Assembly: GCF_002157355.1 (NCBI RefSeq)
Contig: NZ_LYMK01000034.1
Location: 18,183 to 82,182, forward strand
Direction: 5' to 3'
DNA length: 64,000 bases
Source of the DNA: Variovorax sp. JS1663
GTDB lineage: Bacteria; Pseudomonadota; Gammaproteobacteria; Burkholderiales; Burkholderiaceae_C
The position numbers and the translations under genes are program-made. The notes under the pieces were generated by a model. It was given only the letters and a program-made list of their open reading frames with translations. It was not told where the DNA came from and did no database searches. The stretch's first letter is position 1, and every line of letters begins with the position of its first letter. Shown here piece by piece: positions 17,026-24,912 of the stretch.

Positions 17026-17692
17026 GTCACGGCGCTCCCTGTTGTCATCGCGACGGTGCGTGCTCGATTCCGCGTTCGTTCAAGGCGCTCTATCAGGAAG
17101 ACCTGAACCTAGCGCGCATCCCCCCAATCGGTCTGTGCGCCAACGTACCTTGCGATCGCTTCACTCGATCCACCTCAACGGCGTGAAGGCTTGGAACAAA
17201 GATCGTCGTGAGCCTTCACGACAAGTACTTCGACCGAAAGTTCGTCGAAAACTACGCACGGCGCCCGAGACCGATCGTCAACAACGCCGGAAAGTTCGTC
17301 GCTGCCAGACGAGGAGCGGCACGCCCCCGCCGGGCGTTTCAGGCACCGGCGGCTGCCTTGGGACCTGCGCGCCTTCGGCTACAGTCGGCCCCGAGCCGCT
17401 GTTCCCGCTTCTACGAAGCAGGCGTTCGACGCCGTCCGTGCACCAGGAACCTTGATGCGGTTCGCGTCTTCACCAGGTTCGCGCGATCGTCTCACCCGGA
17501 CGAGGTCAAGCAGGAGGATTCGTGCGGCAACTCTACCTGGGCGGATGTGGTCGCCGAACGCATGGCTCCGCGTGCCAGTTGCGGCCGGCCGAGGGCTCCG
17601 GCGGCCGAGATGTAGGCCTCCTCCCGACGATCTTTATCGTCATCGACGAACTTTATTCTTCCCGGACAGGCGCGGGAGAGGGCAGGTCGCCG
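17026..17692. other. Gene-poor stretch between nitroreductase remnant and glmS
   Basis: No convincing gene was found on either strand in these 667 bases. An open frame from GTG at 17208 (MSLHDKYFDRKFVENYARR at the start) becomes arginine- and alanine-rich low-information sequence and resembles nothing I know. A GTG at 17521 has an excellent AGGAGG site, but its frame runs antisense into glmS. The stretch holds a 10-bp inverted repeat at 17182-17220. It probably contains degraded sequence belonging to the same decaying region as its left side. Confidence 0.4.
17182..17220. repeat. Perfect 10-bp inverted repeat with 19-bp spacer
   Basis: CGTGAAGGCT at 17182-17191 is exactly mirrored by AGCCTTCACG at 17211-17220. 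It lies upstream of the nitroreductase remnant. It could be a leftover operator, a terminator stem without a U tract, or a mobile-element end; there is no transposase nearby. Confidence 0.4.
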
Positions 17693-19573
17693 CTACTCGA
17701 CCGTCACGCTCTTCGCCAGGTTCCGCGGCTTGTCCACGTCCGTCCCCCGGGCGCAGGCCGTGTGATACGCCAGCAGCTGCAGCGGCACCACGTGCAGCAG
17801 CGGCGACAGCGCCCCATAGTGCTCGGGCATGCGGATCACGTGCAGGTCCTCGCCGCTCTCGATGTGCGTGTCGCCGTCGGCCAACACGTAGAGCACGCCG
17901 CCGCGCGCGCGCACTTCCTGCAGGTTGCTCTTGAGCTTCTCCAGCAATGCGTCGTTGGGGGCCACCGCCACCACCGGCATCTCGCTCGTCACCAGCGCCA
18001 GCGGCCCGTGCTTGAGCTCGCCGGCGGCGTAGGCCTCGGCGTGGATGTAGGTCACTTCCTTGAGCTTGAGCGCGCCTTCTAGCGCGATCGGGTAGTGCAG
18101 GCCGCGGCCGAGGAAGAGCGCGTTCTCCTTGCGTGCGAAGTCCTCGGCCCAGCTGATGATCTGCGGCTCCAGCGCGAGCACGGACTGCAGCGCGACGGGC
18201 AGGTGGCGCATCTCCTTCAGGTAGCGCCCCTCCTCCGCCTCGTTCAGGCGGCCCTTGGCCTGGGCCAGCGCCAGCGTGAGCAGGAACAGGCCCGCCAACT
18301 GCGTGGTGAAGGCCTTGGTCGAGGCGACGCCGATCTCGACGCCGGCGCGCGTGATGTAGGCCAGCTTGCATTCGCGCACCATCGCGCTGGTGGCGACGTT
18401 GCAGACGGTCAGGGTCTGCTCCATCCCCAGGGAGCGCGCATGCCGCAGCGCCGCCAGCGTGTCGGCCGTCTCGCCCGACTGGGTGATGGTGACGACCAGG
18501 GTCTTCGGGTCGGGCACGGAGTCGCGGTAGCGGTATTCGCTGGCGATCTCGACCTGGGTCGGGATCTTGGCGATGCCCTCCAGCCAGTACTTGGCGGTGC
18601 AACCGCTGTAGTAGCTGGTACCGCAGGCCAGTATGAGGATCTTGTCGATCTCCTTGAACACGCGCCAGGCCGCGGCGCCGGGCGCGCCGTCCTGCGCGAC
18701 GCCGTCGAAGAGCTCGGGCACGATGCCCTCGATGCCTTCCAGCGTATCGCCGATGGCACGCGGCTGCTCGAAGATCTCCTTCTGCATGAAGTGGCGGTAC
18801 GGGCCCAGCTCGGCCGCGCCGCTGTGGGCGAGCACGGTGCGCACCGGGCGATCGACTGGCTTGTGGGCACGGTCGGCGATCCAGTAGCGGCCGGGCTGGA
18901 TGTCGACCACGTCGCCCTCCTCCAGGTAGACGATCTGGTCGGTCACGCCCGCCAGGGCCATGGCATCGCTCGCCAGGAAGTTCTCGCCGCCCTCCTTGCC
19001 GACGCCCAGGATCAGCGGCGAGCCGGCGCGCGCGCCCACCACGCGGTGCGGCTCGTCGCGGCAGATGGCGGCGATCGCGTAGGCGCCCTGCAGCTGCAGC
19101 ACGCTGGCCTTCAGGGCCTCGAACAGGTCGCCGTCGTAGTGGCTGTCGATCAGGTGGGCGATGACCTCGGTGTCCGTCTGGCTCTCGAAGACGTAGCCCT
19201 TGGCCTGCAGCCTGGCGCGCAGCGCCTCGTGGTTCTCGATGATGCCGTTGTGCACGAGGGCGATGCGGCCCGGCCGGGCGGTACCGGCGTCCGCGCCGGG
19301 GCCATGGCTGAAGTGGGGGTGCGCGTTGTGCACGGCAGGCGCGCCATGCGTGGCCCAGCGGGTGTGGGCGATGCCGGTTCTGCCCTCGATGTGGTCCTCG
19401 GCCACCTGCGTCAGCAGGTCGGCCACGCGGGCGGTGGTGCGGGCGCGCTGCAGGCCGCCGGCATGCACGGCCACGCCACAGGAGTCGTAGCCGCGGTATT
19501 CGAGACGCTGCAGGCCCTGGACGAGGATGGGGACGATGTTGCGGCCGGAGACGGCGCCGACGATGCCACACAT
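17693..19573 (-). CDS. glmS: Glutamine-fructose-6-phosphate aminotransferase (isomerizing)
   Basis: The enzyme makes glucosamine-6-phosphate from fructose-6-phosphate and glutamine, the first committed step to UDP-GlcNAc for peptidoglycan and LPS. The 626-residue product starts MCGIVGAVSGRNIVPIL, giving the N-terminal catalytic cysteine after Met removal. The glutaminase domain covers about residues 1-240 (GIAHTRWATHGAP, HNGIIENHE). Two SIS isomerase domains follow, with ILACGTSYYSGCTAKYW, TITQSGETADTLAA and ASTKAFTTQL. The C-terminus ends DVDKPRNLAKSVTVE, as expected for GlmS. The start at 19573 was chosen by this cysteine rule. It diverges from an Lrp-type gene across an operator-rich 152-bp gap, and glmU lies just beyond that gene, so UDP-GlcNAc synthesis genes are grouped here. 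Confidence 0.98.
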   Translation of the reverse strand: MCGIVGAVSGRNIVPILVQGLQRLEYRGYDSCGVAVHAGGLQRARTTARVADLLTQVAEDHIEGRTGIAHTRWATHGAPAVHNAHPHFSHGPGADAGTARPGRIALVHNGIIENHEALRARLQAKGYVFESQTDTEVIAHLIDSHYDGDLFEALKASVLQLQGAYAIAAICRDEPHRVVGARAGSPLILGVGKEGGENFLASDAMALAGVTDQIVYLEEGDVVDIQPGRYWIADRAHKPVDRPVRTVLAHSGAAELGPYRHFMQKEIFEQPRAIGDTLEGIEGIVPELFDGVAQDGAPGAAAWRVFKEIDKILILACGTSYYSGCTAKYWLEGIAKIPTQVEIASEYRYRDSVPDPKTLVVTITQSGETADTLAALRHARSLGMEQTLTVCNVATSAMVRECKLAYITRAGVEIGVASTKAFTTQLAGLFLLTLALAQAKGRLNEAEEGRYLKEMRHLPVALQSVLALEPQIISWAEDFARKENALFLGRGLHYPIALEGALKLKEVTYIHAEAYAAGELKHGPLALVTSEMPVVAVAPNDALLEKLKSNLQEVRARGGVLYVLADGDTHIESGEDLHVIRMPEHYGALSPLLHVVPLQLLAYHTACARGTDVDKPRNLAKSVTVE

Positions 19574-19643
19574 GAAAGAGGCTCCTGTGGATTGAATTCT
19601 GCCGATGGTAGGAAGGAGTGTATGAAATCGGTGATCAAAATCA

Positions 19644-19669
19644 GATGAAATCAGAATTCTGATTTCATC
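19644..19669. promoter_or_regulatory. Perfect 26-bp palindrome, likely Lrp-type operator
   Basis: The half site GATGAAATCAGAA is followed at once by its exact reverse complement, with no spacer, in the gap between glmS and the divergent Lrp/AsnC gene. The surrounding stretch is AT-rich. Partial copies (ATGAAATC, AAATCAGA) lie beside it. Position and symmetry suggest binding by the adjacent Lrp-family dimer, regulating itself and glmS. Confidence 0.7.
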
Positions 19670-19690
19670 AATCTCGCATGACGCAATAAA

Positions 19691-19717
19691 ATTTCTGAAG
19701 ATCTCAATTTCAGAAAT
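19691..19717. promoter_or_regulatory. Second inverted repeat upstream of the Lrp/AsnC gene
   Basis: ATTTCTGA (19691-19698) and TCAGAAAT (19710-19717) are exact inverted copies separated by 11 bases. They share the TCAGAA core with the 26-bp palindrome. The right arm ends 8 bases before the ATG, so binding here would block translation start or transcription of the regulator gene. Confidence 0.55.
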
Positions 19718-19725
19718 CAACCATC

Positions 19726-20229
19726 ATGGACGCGATCGATCTTCAGCTCCTGGATGCCCTCCAGCACGACGCCTCCCAAAGCAACCAGGCGTTGGCCGAG
19801 CGCTTTGGCCTCTCCCCCGCCACCTGCCTGCGGCGCGTCCGGCGGCTGCACGAAGGGGGCTGGATCGCGCGCGAAGTCGCGCTCCTCGACCCGCAGCGCG
19901 TCGGCGCGCTGCTCACCGCGGTGATCGAGATTTCGCTGGACCGGCAGGACGCGGCGGCGCTCGACGCCTTCGAGGCGCGGGTGGTGGCGGACGAGGCGGT
20001 GCAGCAGTGCTACCGCGTCTCGCCCGGCCCCGACTTCGTGCTGGTCGCGACCGTGCGCGACATGCCCGGCTACCAGGCGTTGGCGCAGCGCCTGTTCACC
20101 ACCGATGCCAACGTGCGCAACGTGAAGGCCTTCTTCAGCGTCAAGCGGGCGAAGTTCGACACCCGCGTGCCGCTGCCGCCGGTCACTCCTTCGGAGCCTT
20201 CTGCGGTCGCTTCCAGTCGGGATAGCTGA
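19726..20229 (+). CDS. Lrp/AsnC family transcriptional regulator
   Basis: This 167-residue regulator has an N-terminal winged helix-turn-helix (IDLQLLDALQHDASQSNQAL, then ERFGLSPATCLRRVRRL) and a C-terminal RAM ligand-binding domain (ALLTAVIEISLDRQD, CYRVSPGPDFVLVATVRD). Such proteins sense amino acids and form octamers. It diverges from glmS across palindromic sites with a shared TCAGAA core, which makes autoregulation and control of glmS likely. Its last 47 bases overlap the end of the convergent glmU gene. Confidence 0.93.
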   Translation: MDAIDLQLLDALQHDASQSNQALAERFGLSPATCLRRVRRLHEGGWIAREVALLDPQRVGALLTAVIEISLDRQDAAALDAFEARVVADEAVQQCYRVSPGPDFVLVATVRDMPGYQALAQRLFTTDANVRNVKAFFSVKRAKFDTRVPLPPVTPSEPSAVASSRDS

Positions 20230-21622
20230 CCTGCCGGCCGCGCGAGACGGTCAGTGCCCCCGGCTCGGTGCTCTTGGTCACGGTGGAACCCCCGCCGACG
20301 GTGCCGCCCGCGCCGATGGTGATCGGCGCCACCAGCACGCAGTTGCTGCCGACCTGCACGTCGTCCCCGATCACCGTGCGGTGCTTGTTGGCGCCGTCGT
20401 AGTTGGCGGTGATGCTGCCGGCGCCGTAGTTGACGCGCTCGCCGACGGTGGCATCGCCCAGGTAGGCCAGGTGATTGGCCTTGGCGCCGGCGGCCAGCGT
20501 GGAATTCTTGATCTCGACGAAGTTGCCGATGTGGACTTCCGGCCCCAGCCGTGCACCGGGCCGCAGCCGGGCGAAGGGCCCGACCCGCGCGCCCACGCCC
20601 ACCGTCGCGCCGGCCTTCTCGCCGTCGATGTGGGTAAAGGGATGGATGACCGCGCCGGTCTCGATGCGGGCATTGGCGATCACGCAGTTGGCCCCCACGC
20701 GCACGCCAGCCCCCAGCGAGACGGCACCCTCGAAGACGCAGTTGACGTCGATCTCCACATCCGATTCGCAGGCCAGGGTGCCGCGCACGTCGATACGCGC
20801 CGGGTCGGCCAGCCGCACGCCCTGGGCCAGCAGCGCGTCGGCTTGGCGCCGCTGGTAGGCGCGCTCCAGTTCCGCCAGCTGGGCCGGCGTGTTGATGCCG
20901 GCCACCTCCAGCGGGTCTTCGACGCGGTGGGCCACCACTGGCACGCCGTCGATGGTGGCGAAGCCGACCACGTCGGTCAGGTAGTACTCCCCCTGCGCGT
21001 TCCGGTTGTCCAGCCGGGCGAGCCAGGGCCTGAGCAGTTGCGTCGGCACCGCCATCACGCCGGTGTAGATCTCGCGGATGGCGCGCTGCGCATCGTTCGC
21101 GTCCTTTTCCTCGACGATGGCCTGCACCTCGCCCTCGGCATCCGGATCGGCGGCCGCCGCGCGCACGATGCGGCCGTAGCCGGTCGGGTTCTCGACCTGG
21201 ATGGTGAGCAGCGCGAGCCGGCGCCCGGCACTCTGGGCGATCAGCTCGCGCAGGGTGGCCTCGCCGATCAGGGGCACGTCGCCCGAGAGCACGACCACGG
21301 TGCCGTCGTCGGGCACGAGAGGTGCCGCCTGCTGCATCGCATGGCCGGTGCCCAGCTGCGGCACCTGGCGCGCGAACTGCGGCACCACGCCGGACACGCC
21401 CTCGCCGAGCACCGCCTCGACGTCGGTCGCGCCATGGCCGGTGACCACCACCACCCGGCGGGCGCCGACGCGCGCCGCGGTGTCCACGACGTGCGCCACC
21501 AGCGCGCGGCCGCCCAAACGATGCAACACTTTGGGCAGGCTGCTCTTCATGCGCGTGCCCTTGCCGGCCGCCATGATGACGACATCGACCGGTTCCCGGT
21601 GGTCCTGTGGAGTCTTGTTCAT
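20183..21622 (-). CDS. glmU: Bifunctional UDP-N-acetylglucosamine pyrophosphorylase / glucosamine-1-phosphate N-acetyltransferase
   Basis: The 479-residue protein performs the last two steps to UDP-GlcNAc. The N-terminal uridylyltransferase domain has VVIMAAGKGTRMKSSLPKVL, VLSGDVPLI and NPTGYGRIVR. The C-terminal half is a left-handed beta-helix of hexapeptide repeats (GAGVRVGANCVIANARIE, YLGDATVGERVNYGAGSI) that acetylates glucosamine-1-phosphate. Its ATG at 21622 shares two bases with the ATG of the divergent lipoprotein gene (CATG). Each promoter must therefore lie inside the other gene's coding region, unless a downstream start is used. Together with glmS it completes most of the amino-sugar pathway; glmM is not here. 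Confidence 0.98.
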   Translation of the reverse strand: MNKTPQDHREPVDVVIMAAGKGTRMKSSLPKVLHRLGGRALVAHVVDTAARVGARRVVVVTGHGATDVEAVLGEGVSGVVPQFARQVPQLGTGHAMQQAAPLVPDDGTVVVLSGDVPLIGEATLRELIAQSAGRRLALLTIQVENPTGYGRIVRAAAADPDAEGEVQAIVEEKDANDAQRAIREIYTGVMAVPTQLLRPWLARLDNRNAQGEYYLTDVVGFATIDGVPVVAHRVEDPLEVAGINTPAQLAELERAYQRRQADALLAQGVRLADPARIDVRGTLACESDVEIDVNCVFEGAVSLGAGVRVGANCVIANARIETGAVIHPFTHIDGEKAGATVGVGARVGPFARLRPGARLGPEVHIGNFVEIKNSTLAAGAKANHLAYLGDATVGERVNYGAGSITANYDGANKHRTVIGDDVQVGSNCVLVAPITIGAGGTVGGGSTVTKSTEPGALTVSRGRQVSYPDWKRPQKAPKE

Positions 21623-22502
21623 GCTTTCTCGATTGCGTTGCTTCTGGCTGGCGCGAATTATCGGCGTGCTGCTCGCGGCCGCCGTGCTGGCCGCCTGCAG
21701 CGCGGTCAAGCTGGCCTACAACAATCTGCCGGAGTTGAGCTACTGGTGGCTGGACGGCTACCTGGATTTCGACGGCGCCCAGACGCCGCGCGTGCGCGAC
21801 GAGCTGGCCGAGCTGCTGGCCTGGCACCGCCGGAACGAGCTGCCGAAGATCGCCGGGCTGCTGCGCGAGGCCCAGGCCCTGGCACCGGGGGACATCACGC
21901 CGCAGCAGGCCTGCGACCTCGCCGACCGGATCCGCGAGCGCCTGCTCGCCGTGGCGGTGCAGGCGGAAGGCCCAGGCGCCGAGCTCGCGCTGAGCCTGGG
22001 CCCGGCCCAGTTGCAGCAACTGGAGCGCAAGTACGCGAAGAACAACGCCGAGTACCGCAAGGAATGGCTGGAGCGCGAGCCGGCGCGCTGGCAGGAGAAG
22101 CGCTACGACCGCTTCCTCGAGCGCAACGAGGACTTCTACGGGCCGCTCGATGCAGCCCAGCGCGAGCTGTTGAAGCAGCAGGTGGCGCAATCGGTGTTCG
22201 ACCCGAAGGCCCTGGACCGCGAGCGCCGGGCGCGCCAGCAGGAAGCGCTGGCGCTGCTGCGCCGCTTCCAGTCCCGCCAGACACCGCAGGCCGACGCGCG
22301 CGCCGCCATCCATGCCTACGTGCTGCGCATCGCGGAGCCACCGCCCGGTCCCTGGCGCGAGCAACAGCAGGCGCTGCAGCAGGAAGGCTGCCGCAACCTG
22401 GCGGCGCTGCACAACGGCACCAGCCCCCGCCAGCGCGAACAGGCGGTGCGCCGGCTGCAGGCCTACGAACGCGACCTGGGCGAACTGGCCGCCGCGCTTT
22501 GA
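21621..22502 (+). CDS. DUF6279 lipoprotein
   Basis: The 293-residue product begins with a lipoprotein signal (ARIIGVLLAAAVLAACSAV, lipobox LAAC at about residue 25), so it should be anchored in a membrane facing the periplasm. The mature part is helical and highly charged (VKLAYNNLPELSYWWLDGYL, LQQLERKYAKNNAEYRKEW, EKRYDRFLERNEDFYGPL). This pattern fits the DUF6279 family, whose function is unknown. GTGGAG lies upstream of the ATG. The gene is divergent from glmU with overlapping start codons. Confidence 0.82.
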   Translation: MLSRLRCFWLARIIGVLLAAAVLAACSAVKLAYNNLPELSYWWLDGYLDFDGAQTPRVRDELAELLAWHRRNELPKIAGLLREAQALAPGDITPQQACDLADRIRERLLAVAVQAEGPGAELALSLGPAQLQQLERKYAKNNAEYRKEWLEREPARWQEKRYDRFLERNEDFYGPLDAAQRELLKQQVAQSVFDPKALDRERRARQQEALALLRRFQSRQTPQADARAAIHAYVLRIAEPPPGPWREQQQALQQEGCRNLAALHNGTSPRQREQAVRRLQAYERDLGELAAAL

Positions 22503-22569
22503 GGCATCCGTCACACGCTCATGTAGAACATTTGTTTACACTCTGGCGCAACGACGACCCCAAGCATCC

Positions 22570-23502
22570 ATGAACATCACCCTCTGCACGCTCTTCGAGA
22601 AGAACTACCACTACGGCGTGGCGGCGCTGGCGAATTCGCTGATCGCCTCCGGTTATGAAGGCGAGCTCTGGGTGGGCTACCGCGGCGCCCTGCCGGGCTG
22701 GATCGTGGACTCGCCCGCCTATGACCGCGCCAGCGGCCGGCTGCCCGTGGGATCGGGGCTCGTGCTGCGCATGCAGGAGCTCGACACGCCGCTGCACTTC
22801 ACCTACTACAAGCCCACCTTCATCCGCGAGATGCTGGAGACGCACTCGCCACAGGCCGACATCGTGGCCTACATCGACCCCGACATCGTGGTGAAGTGCG
22901 ACTGGCCGGCCCTGTGCGGCTGGTTCAGCGAGGACGGCATCTCGCTGGCCGAGGACGTCAACTGGTGCTTCCCGGCGCGCCACCCCAAGCGCCTGCTGTG
23001 GGCCCGCTTCTTCGCGCCGCACGGTGCGGCGCCGCGGCGCGGGCTGGACCGCTACTACAACGCCGGCTTCATCGCGGTCTCGCGCGCCCACCTGGAGTTC
23101 CTGGACCTGTGGCGGCGGCTGTGCGACCTGGTGGTCGAGTACAACGAGGGCGCCAAGCAGCTCAAGGCCGGCGGCTCGGCGGCCCTGTTCCACTCGACCG
23201 ACCAGGATGCGCTGAACTTCGCGCTGACCGTGTGCGAGGCGCCGCTGAACACGGCCGGCCCGGAAGCGATGGACTTCGCGCCCGGCGGCTACTACCTCTC
23301 GCACGCGATCGGCTCGGTCAAGCCCTGGCACGGCGGCTTCATCGGCCACGCCCTGCGCGGGCGGCCGCCGTCGGCGGCAAGCAAGTGGTACTGGAAATAC
23401 GCCAACGCACCGATCCGGGTGTACTCGGACGGCGAGCTGCGCAAGAACGAGCTGGCCCTGAAGATCGCTGCCGCGATCGGCCGCGTCTACAAGCGCGCCT
23501 GA
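22570..23502 (+). CDS. Glycosyltransferase-like protein (GT-A fold)
   Basis: This 310-residue protein looks like a nucleotide-sugar glycosyltransferase. It starts ITLCTLFEKNYHYGVAALANS and contains VAYIDPDIVVKCDW, where DPD is a likely DxD metal-binding motif near residue 106. An acceptor-side segment reads YYNAGFIAVSRAHLEFLDLW, as in GT8-like enzymes. No membrane segment is evident. It converges with a flippase gene, overlapping by 16 bases, which suggests a shared role in a surface glycan, although on opposite strands. A short AT-richer gap before it may hold a promoter. The sugar and acceptor are unknown. Confidence 0.65.
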   Translation: MNITLCTLFEKNYHYGVAALANSLIASGYEGELWVGYRGALPGWIVDSPAYDRASGRLPVGSGLVLRMQELDTPLHFTYYKPTFIREMLETHSPQADIVAYIDPDIVVKCDWPALCGWFSEDGISLAEDVNWCFPARHPKRLLWARFFAPHGAAPRRGLDRYYNAGFIAVSRAHLEFLDLWRRLCDLVVEYNEGAKQLKAGGSAALFHSTDQDALNFALTVCEAPLNTAGPEAMDFAPGGYYLSHAIGSVKPWHGGFIGHALRGRPPSAASKWYWKYANAPIRVYSDGELRKNELALKIAAAIGRVYKRA

Positions 23503-24788
23503 GCGTCCTCCGGCGCCGGCTCCCGGCGCCAGCCCACCCAGCGCAGGGCCAGCAGCGCGTACTGGTAGCCGAAGTTCGCCAGGCTGGTCGCGATGCCGAA
23601 CCACAGCACCGAGCGCAGATCGCTGATGCCCACCAGCCACAGGAAGAGCACCTGCGTGATCAGCGTCACCGCGATGCTGTAGGTCTGCCCTGCCGTCGCG
23701 CCGCGGACCGACAGGGTGCGGAAGGCGAAGCCCGAGGCGTTCATCAGGATGGAGGAGAGAAAAACCATCCACACCAGTGGCGTCATGCTCTCGTACTGCT
23801 TGCCCAGCAGCAGGATCCAGTACTGGGGCAGGAAGAAGGAGGTCAGCAGCACCGCACCACCCATCGCGAAATAGGCGACATGCGCCTGGGCGACGATCGT
23901 GCCCAGGCGTGGGCCCATGGGTGCGCGGGCGATGGCCGGGAACAGCAGCACGTTGGTCACGCGGTCCACCACCATCAGCACCATCGCCAGCCGGCCGAAG
24001 GCGCCGACCTCGGCCAGCATGCTGGCGGTGCCGAACAGCGACACCAGGAAGACGGTGATCACCCCCTGCACCTGGTAGAAGATGCCCGGCAGGACCAGCG
24101 GCCTGGCGATGCGCAGGATCTCGCCGTCGACCTTGCGCGTGCCCTCGGCGTCGAGGTGCGCGTCGACGACCTCGTGCCGGCGGAAGGCCTTGCGGTAGAG
24201 CAGCACGCTGACGAAGCTCGCCGCCGCCGTGGCCAGGACGATGCCGACCATCGACCAGGGCGTGATCGGCAGCAGCAGCACCGCGCCCACGAAGACGATG
24301 CGCACGCTGTGCGCGCTGAAGGCCACGCGGTTGAGCGTCGCGATCTGTCCCAGGATCAGCAGCACCGTGTTGGCGTAGTGCTCCCGCAGCGTGAGCAGCA
24401 CCACCGACAGCATCAGCAGCGAGGCCGCCAGGTAGGGCGCGCCCGACCAGGCGTGCTGCTGCGAGCTGTAGAACCAGTACGGCCCCACCACCACCAACCC
24501 CAGCCCCAGCAGCAGCCAACGCTTGCGGAAGACCTGGTGGCACACGCCCACCACCCAATGCTGCTCGCTGGCCCGCTGGCCCACGATCGGCATGCAGCAA
24601 TGGGCCAGGCCCAGGTCGGTGATGCCCATGATCAAGGTCATGCAGGCGACCAGGAAGGTGTAGGCCGCATACTGATCCTTCGGCAGCACGTTGACGATCA
24701 GCAGGCCGGCGATGCCGCCGATGGCGACGCCGAAGGTTTCGACGCTGCCGACCATGGCGATCTGGCGCAGACGGGGCAGGAGCTTCAC
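23487..24788 (-). CDS. Polysaccharide flippase (Wzx/MATE-like) membrane protein
   Basis: The 433-residue protein is built almost entirely of membrane helices, about 12-14, for example VAIGGIAGLLIVNVLPKDQY, AYTFLVACMTLIMGITDLGL, WSMVGIVLATAAASFVSVLL and AMGGAVLLTSFFLPQYWILLL. The layout fits the MOP-superfamily exporters that flip lipid-linked oligosaccharides across the inner membrane. No polymerase or further glycosyltransferase genes are adjacent, so it is an isolated export component next to a single glycosyltransferase-like gene. Sequence conservation in this family is weak, so the call rests on topology. Confidence 0.75.
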   Translation of the reverse strand: MKLLPRLRQIAMVGSVETFGVAIGGIAGLLIVNVLPKDQYAAYTFLVACMTLIMGITDLGLAHCCMPIVGQRASEQHWVVGVCHQVFRKRWLLLGLGLVVVGPYWFYSSQQHAWSGAPYLAASLLMLSVVLLTLREHYANTVLLILGQIATLNRVAFSAHSVRIVFVGAVLLLPITPWSMVGIVLATAAASFVSVLLYRKAFRRHEVVDAHLDAEGTRKVDGEILRIARPLVLPGIFYQVQGVITVFLVSLFGTASMLAEVGAFGRLAMVLMVVDRVTNVLLFPAIARAPMGPRLGTIVAQAHVAYFAMGGAVLLTSFFLPQYWILLLGKQYESMTPLVWMVFLSSILMNASGFAFRTLSVRGATAGQTYSIAVTLITQVLFLWLVGISDLRSVLWFGIATSLANFGYQYALLALRWVGWRREPAPEDAQARL

Positions 24789-24912
24789 AGGTGGGCGGCG
24801 ACGGTCAAGGGGTTGGCCGGCGGCGGCGCCGGGGTGGAGGCTGTGTCCGCGCGGGCGGACAGGCCTCTACGATACGCGATGCCCGTGACCGCCCCGGGGC
24901 GCATCGGTCGGC

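Noticed and set aside
17208..17615. Open frame starting MSLHDKYFDRKFVENYARR.
   Set aside because: After 30 residues it becomes low-information Arg/Ala-rich sequence with no family match and no ribosome site.
17521..18082. GTG with an excellent AGGAGG site opening a frame on the plus strand.
   Set aside because: Most of the frame is antisense to glmS, has no recognisable domain and reads like a shadow of that gene.
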